Assembly: GCA_016845585.1 (NCBI GenBank)
Contig: JAERSO010000131.1
Span: 1-64,000 of the forward strand
Direction of reading: 5' to 3'
Origin: Acidimicrobiaceae bacterium
GTDB taxonomy: Bacteria; Actinomycetota; Acidimicrobiia; Acidimicrobiales; Aldehydirespiratoraceae
DNA: 64,000 bases
The position numbers and the translations under genes are program-made. This document shows positions 61,395-64,000 of this stretch, one piece after another. Below the pieces are notes generated by a model, which was given only the letters and a program-made list of their open reading frames with translations, searched no databases and had not been told where the DNA came from. How positions within the stretch are numbered: the first letter of the stretch is position 1; each line of letters starts with the position of its first letter.

Positions 61395-63868
61395 GAGCGC
61401 TCCACTCGCACGTCGGTGACGGGCTGTGACGCATCGATCAACCGGTTGGCGTTGGCGTCCGGTGCGTTGGCCGGGATGGCAGCGGAGCCCTCGGGCACGC
61501 CGGAATCGGCGACCACGGGGGCCAACAGCTCACCCTTGGCGGAGATCAGCTTGACCACGTTGCCGGACTTGACACCGAGCTTGTCGAAGTCGACCGGGTT
61601 GAGACGCAACTCCACCGAGCGGGCGAGGCCGACGCTGGCCGGCGAATGGGCCAAGGCGGTACCGGCGTCGTACATGCGGCGAGTGGCGACAAGGCGCAAC
61701 GAATAGGCATCGTTGGCCGGGCCGGCGGAAACGCTGCCGGCCGGCACACTGATCGTGCCGTTGCCCGAGCAGAGAACGCCCTCGACGCGCGAGGCCGCAA
61801 GTGCATCTTCGGTGAGTCCACCATGGCAGGACGAGAGGGCGGCGAGCTCGGCACGAGCTGCCGCCGGCGAGTCGATCCCGAGGTCGGCGCCGAGCCGCTG
61901 GGCAACCTGAGCGGCGATCATCCAGTCGGACCGAGCGGTGCCGCACGGCGTGACCTTCTGCTCGCAGAGGCTCACTCGTCCTTCGAGGTTGGTGAACGTG
62001 CCGTCGACCTCGGTGGCTGCCGCGGCGGGCAACACCAGGTCGGCGTGCGCCACGACCGAGGCATTCGGAAGGGTGTCGATGGCAATGACCGTGCCGGCTC
62101 CGGCCAGGCCGGCCTCAGCCGCGTCGCCGTCGGGGAAGTCGGACAGCGGGTCGGCACCCAGCAGCACGAGGACGTCGAGCTCGCCGTCGGCTGCCGCTGC
62201 GAGCATCCCGGCCGTGTCGAGTCCGGCGGCCTCGGGGACCGAGCCCCAGGCGTCGGCGAACACCGCGCCGCTGTCGGCCAGCGTCGTGCGCCCGGGCAGG
62301 AGGCCCGGCGCCAGGCCGGCGTCGAGCGCGCCATGGATGTTGCCTCGGCGGAGAGCCGAGAGAAACGAGACATCGGTGAGGCCGGAGAGGGCAACGGCGG
62401 CGTCGACCACGGCAGCGGACGACTCGGCGAGCGAGGAGCGCCCGAGGACGACCGTGACCGGACCGCTGATCGCGGCAGCAGCTGCGGCGATCATGTCGGC
62501 GGGAACACCGCCGGCATCGGCGGCAGTGCCGGACGTGGCGTTGACCAGTGCAGCGGCCAGGGCGCCGAGTTCGCCCGGACGGGGATGCAGCGAGTGGGCG
62601 GCGAGGCCGGACAGTCCTGTGCGGTGCGGCGTGAGCTCGATCAGCTTGGCGCCGTCATTGACGATCGCGTGGCGCAAGCGCAGATAGAGCGCGCCGAGAT
62701 CTTCCTTCGGATCGGGGCCGGCGAGGATGATCGTGCCACCGGGGCGGCAGGCGTCGGCGATCGTGGCCCGCGGCAACCCGAGCACGGTCTCGGCCGGGAG
62801 ACCGTCGCCGAGTTGCGCATCGACGTTGTCGGTGCCGATGACGGCCTTGGCGAGCTTGGCCCAGGCGTACTGGGCCTCGTTGGTGAGGCGGGCGCCGCCG
62901 ATCACACCGACCCGAACGGGGTCGACCTCGGTGAGTGCGTCGACGACCGTCGTCATCGCGCCGGCCCAACCGGTGGGCGCGAGTTCGTCGCCGGAGCGGG
63001 TCAACGGCTGAGCGATTCGTTCTTCGCTGTTGAGCGCCTCGAATGCGAAGCGCTCCTTGTCGGAGAGCCAGCCCCAGTTCACGGTGTCGCTGTCGACGCC
63101 GAGCACACGCAGGACCTTGTTGCGCGAGGACTGCACGGTGACGCGTGAACCGACCGAGTCGGTCCACGCCGTCGAGAGGTTCTCCTCGAGATCCCACGGA
63201 CGGGCCTTGAAGCGGTAGGGCTTCGCGGTGAGGGCACCCACCGGGCATGCCTGCACCGTGTTGCCGGAGAAGTAGGAGGCGAACGGTTCGTTCGGGAAGG
63301 TGTTGACCTGGGTGTTGTTGCCCCGATCCATGAAGTGGATCAGGGTGTCGCCCGCGACCTCGTCGGCGAACCGGGTGCAGCGATCGCAGAGGATGCAGCG
63401 TTCACGGTCGAGATAGACGGTGTCGCTGATGGCGATCGGCTTCTCATAGTGCCGCTTCTCTTCGATGAAGCGGGACTCACCGGGACCGAACGCCATCGTC
63501 TGGTCCTGTAGCGGACATTCGCCGCCCTTGTCGCAGACCGGGCAGTCGAGCGGGTGGTTGGCGAGCAGGAACTCGAGAACGCCGTCCTGGGCCTTCTTCG
63601 TCAACTCGCTCTCGGTGTCGACCGTCATGCCGTCGCTGACGGGCAGCATGCAGCTCGGCTGCAGCGCCGGGCCACGACCGGTGTCGACCTCGACCAGACA
63701 CATGCGGCACATGCCGACCGGCGTCATGCGCGGGTGGTAGCAGAACCGGGGGATGTAGGTACCGGCCTTCTCGCAGGCATCGATGAGCAGATCACCAGGT
63801 GTGGCGTGGATCTCCACACCATTGACGGTGACCGCCACCGTCGATGCTTCTGGCTCGGTTGTGGTCAT
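61391..63868 (-). CDS. nuoG: NADH-quinone oxidoreductase subunit G (set 2)
   Basis: 825 residues. Cluster ligands: 2Fe-2S N1b at C43, C54, C57, C73; N5 at H105, C109, C112, C118 (HPLDCPVCDKGGECP); N4 at C158, C161, C164, C208. The four cysteines of cluster N7 found in E. coli NuoG are absent (the segment reads AWTDSVGSRVTVQSS), as in mitochondria. The molybdopterin-oxidoreductase-like domain follows without a cofactor site, and a C-terminal beta-barrel ends it. It passes electrons from NuoF to NuoI. Only set 2 has it in this window. Confidence 0.95.
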   Translation of the reverse strand: MTTTEPEASTVAVTVNGVEIHATPGDLLIDACEKAGTYIPRFCYHPRMTPVGMCRMCLVEVDTGRGPALQPSCMLPVSDGMTVDTESELTKKAQDGVLEFLLANHPLDCPVCDKGGECPLQDQTMAFGPGESRFIEEKRHYEKPIAISDTVYLDRERCILCDRCTRFADEVAGDTLIHFMDRGNNTQVNTFPNEPFASYFSGNTVQACPVGALTAKPYRFKARPWDLEENLSTAWTDSVGSRVTVQSSRNKVLRVLGVDSDTVNWGWLSDKERFAFEALNSEERIAQPLTRSGDELAPTGWAGAMTTVVDALTEVDPVRVGVIGGARLTNEAQYAWAKLAKAVIGTDNVDAQLGDGLPAETVLGLPRATIADACRPGGTIILAGPDPKEDLGALYLRLRHAIVNDGAKLIELTPHRTGLSGLAAHSLHPRPGELGALAAALVNATSGTAADAGGVPADMIAAAAAAISGPVTVVLGRSSLAESSAAVVDAAVALSGLTDVSFLSALRRGNIHGALDAGLAPGLLPGRTTLADSGAVFADAWGSVPEAAGLDTAGMLAAAADGELDVLVLLGADPLSDFPDGDAAEAGLAGAGTVIAIDTLPNASVVAHADLVLPAAAATEVDGTFTNLEGRVSLCEQKVTPCGTARSDWMIAAQVAQRLGADLGIDSPAAARAELAALSSCHGGLTEDALAASRVEGVLCSGNGTISVPAGSVSAGPANDAYSLRLVATRRMYDAGTALAHSPASVGLARSVELRLNPVDFDKLGVKSGNVVKLISAKGELLAPVVADSGVPEGSAAIPANAPDANANRLIDASQPVTDVRVERS

Positions 63869-64000
63869 GAGACAGCCTCGACAGTGACAGGAATGGTGTC
63901 GCGCTTGGTGATCTTCGCGTCGTATTCGTGACGGAAGCGGCGGATGGTCGACGTGATCGGCGCCACCGACGACGGGCCCAGGGGACAGATCGTGGTCTGC
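63865..64000 (-). CDS. nuoF: NADH-quinone oxidoreductase subunit F, C-terminal end (set 2, partial)
   Basis: Only the last 44 or so codons are in the window, cut by its right edge. They read TTICPLGPSSVAPITSTIRR then FRHEYDAKI, the end of NuoF with the last cysteine of cluster N3 (TICPLG) and the FRHEF-type helix. The stop TGA overlaps the nuoG ATG by 4 bp. NuoF holds FMN and the NADH site, so set 2 can accept NADH; the rest of the gene, and any nuoE or nuoA-D of set 2, lie beyond 64000. Confidence 0.9.
   Translation of the reverse strand, partial: QTTICPLGPSSVAPITSTIRRFRHEYDAKITKRDTIPVTVEAVS

Overview
The window looks like chromosomal DNA of a high-GC actinobacterium, most plausibly class Acidimicrobiia. 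This is inferred from gene content: a pair of Get3/ArsA-like ATPases, several F420/FMN split-barrel oxidoreductases, an MpaB-type oxygenase, a form II CoxL-type molybdoenzyme, frequent GTG/TTG starts and dense 4-bp gene overlaps. No rRNA, CRISPR array, insertion sequence or phage gene was seen. One tRNA (Pro, anticodon CGG) is present.

Layout. 1-6 kb: an NfeD-type membrane protein diverges from two ArsA/Get3-like ATPases, followed by a STAS protein, a soluble chemoreceptor with a CZB zinc domain (scrambled in its centre) and a single-domain response regulator. 6-16 kb: tRNA-Pro, a nucleotidyltransferase, two enoyl-CoA hydratase family proteins, a drug-efflux MFS, a frameshifted amidase, a cupin, a DUF2461 protein and a large molybdoenzyme. 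16-17.9 kb: truncated remnants of a TetR regulator, an MFS exporter and an FMN reductase. 17.9-31.7 kb: mixed metabolism (gamma-butyrobetaine-type dioxygenase, M28-like protein, carbonic anhydrase, hydantoinase A, nitroreductase, MpaB-like oxygenase, MazG-like protein, aspartate-semialdehyde dehydrogenase), a broken Hsp70/repeat-protein locus, a lipoprotein and an HD protein. 31.8-39.4 kb: a PIG-L deacetylase, a DUF4349 lipoprotein, a very large GAF/PAS/GGDEF/EAL gene broken into three pieces, and a TetR regulator.

39.7-64 kb is dominated by respiratory complex I. Reading on the minus strand, set 1 is nuoA-B-C-D-H-I-J-K-L-M-N followed at once by a MidA/NDUFAF7-type methyltransferase; it has no nuoE, nuoF or nuoG. 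About 1.3 kb further on, the same strand carries set 2: nuoF (its 3' end only, cut by the window edge), then nuoG-H-I-J-K-L-M-N and a small membrane protein. Set 1 is a complete 11-subunit core with its quinone module and membrane arm but no NADH-oxidising module; set 2 carries at least F and G. The membrane-arm subunits differ between sets: NuoL2 has an unusual coiled-coil insertion of about 130 residues, NuoM2 a His/Asp-rich tail, and NuoL1 a His-rich insertion after its first membrane segments.

The left 40 kb has many broken or internally deleted genes, while the 21 or so kb of nuo genes are all intact. Either this reflects real decay of accessory genes or errors in the assembly; the sequence alone cannot decide.
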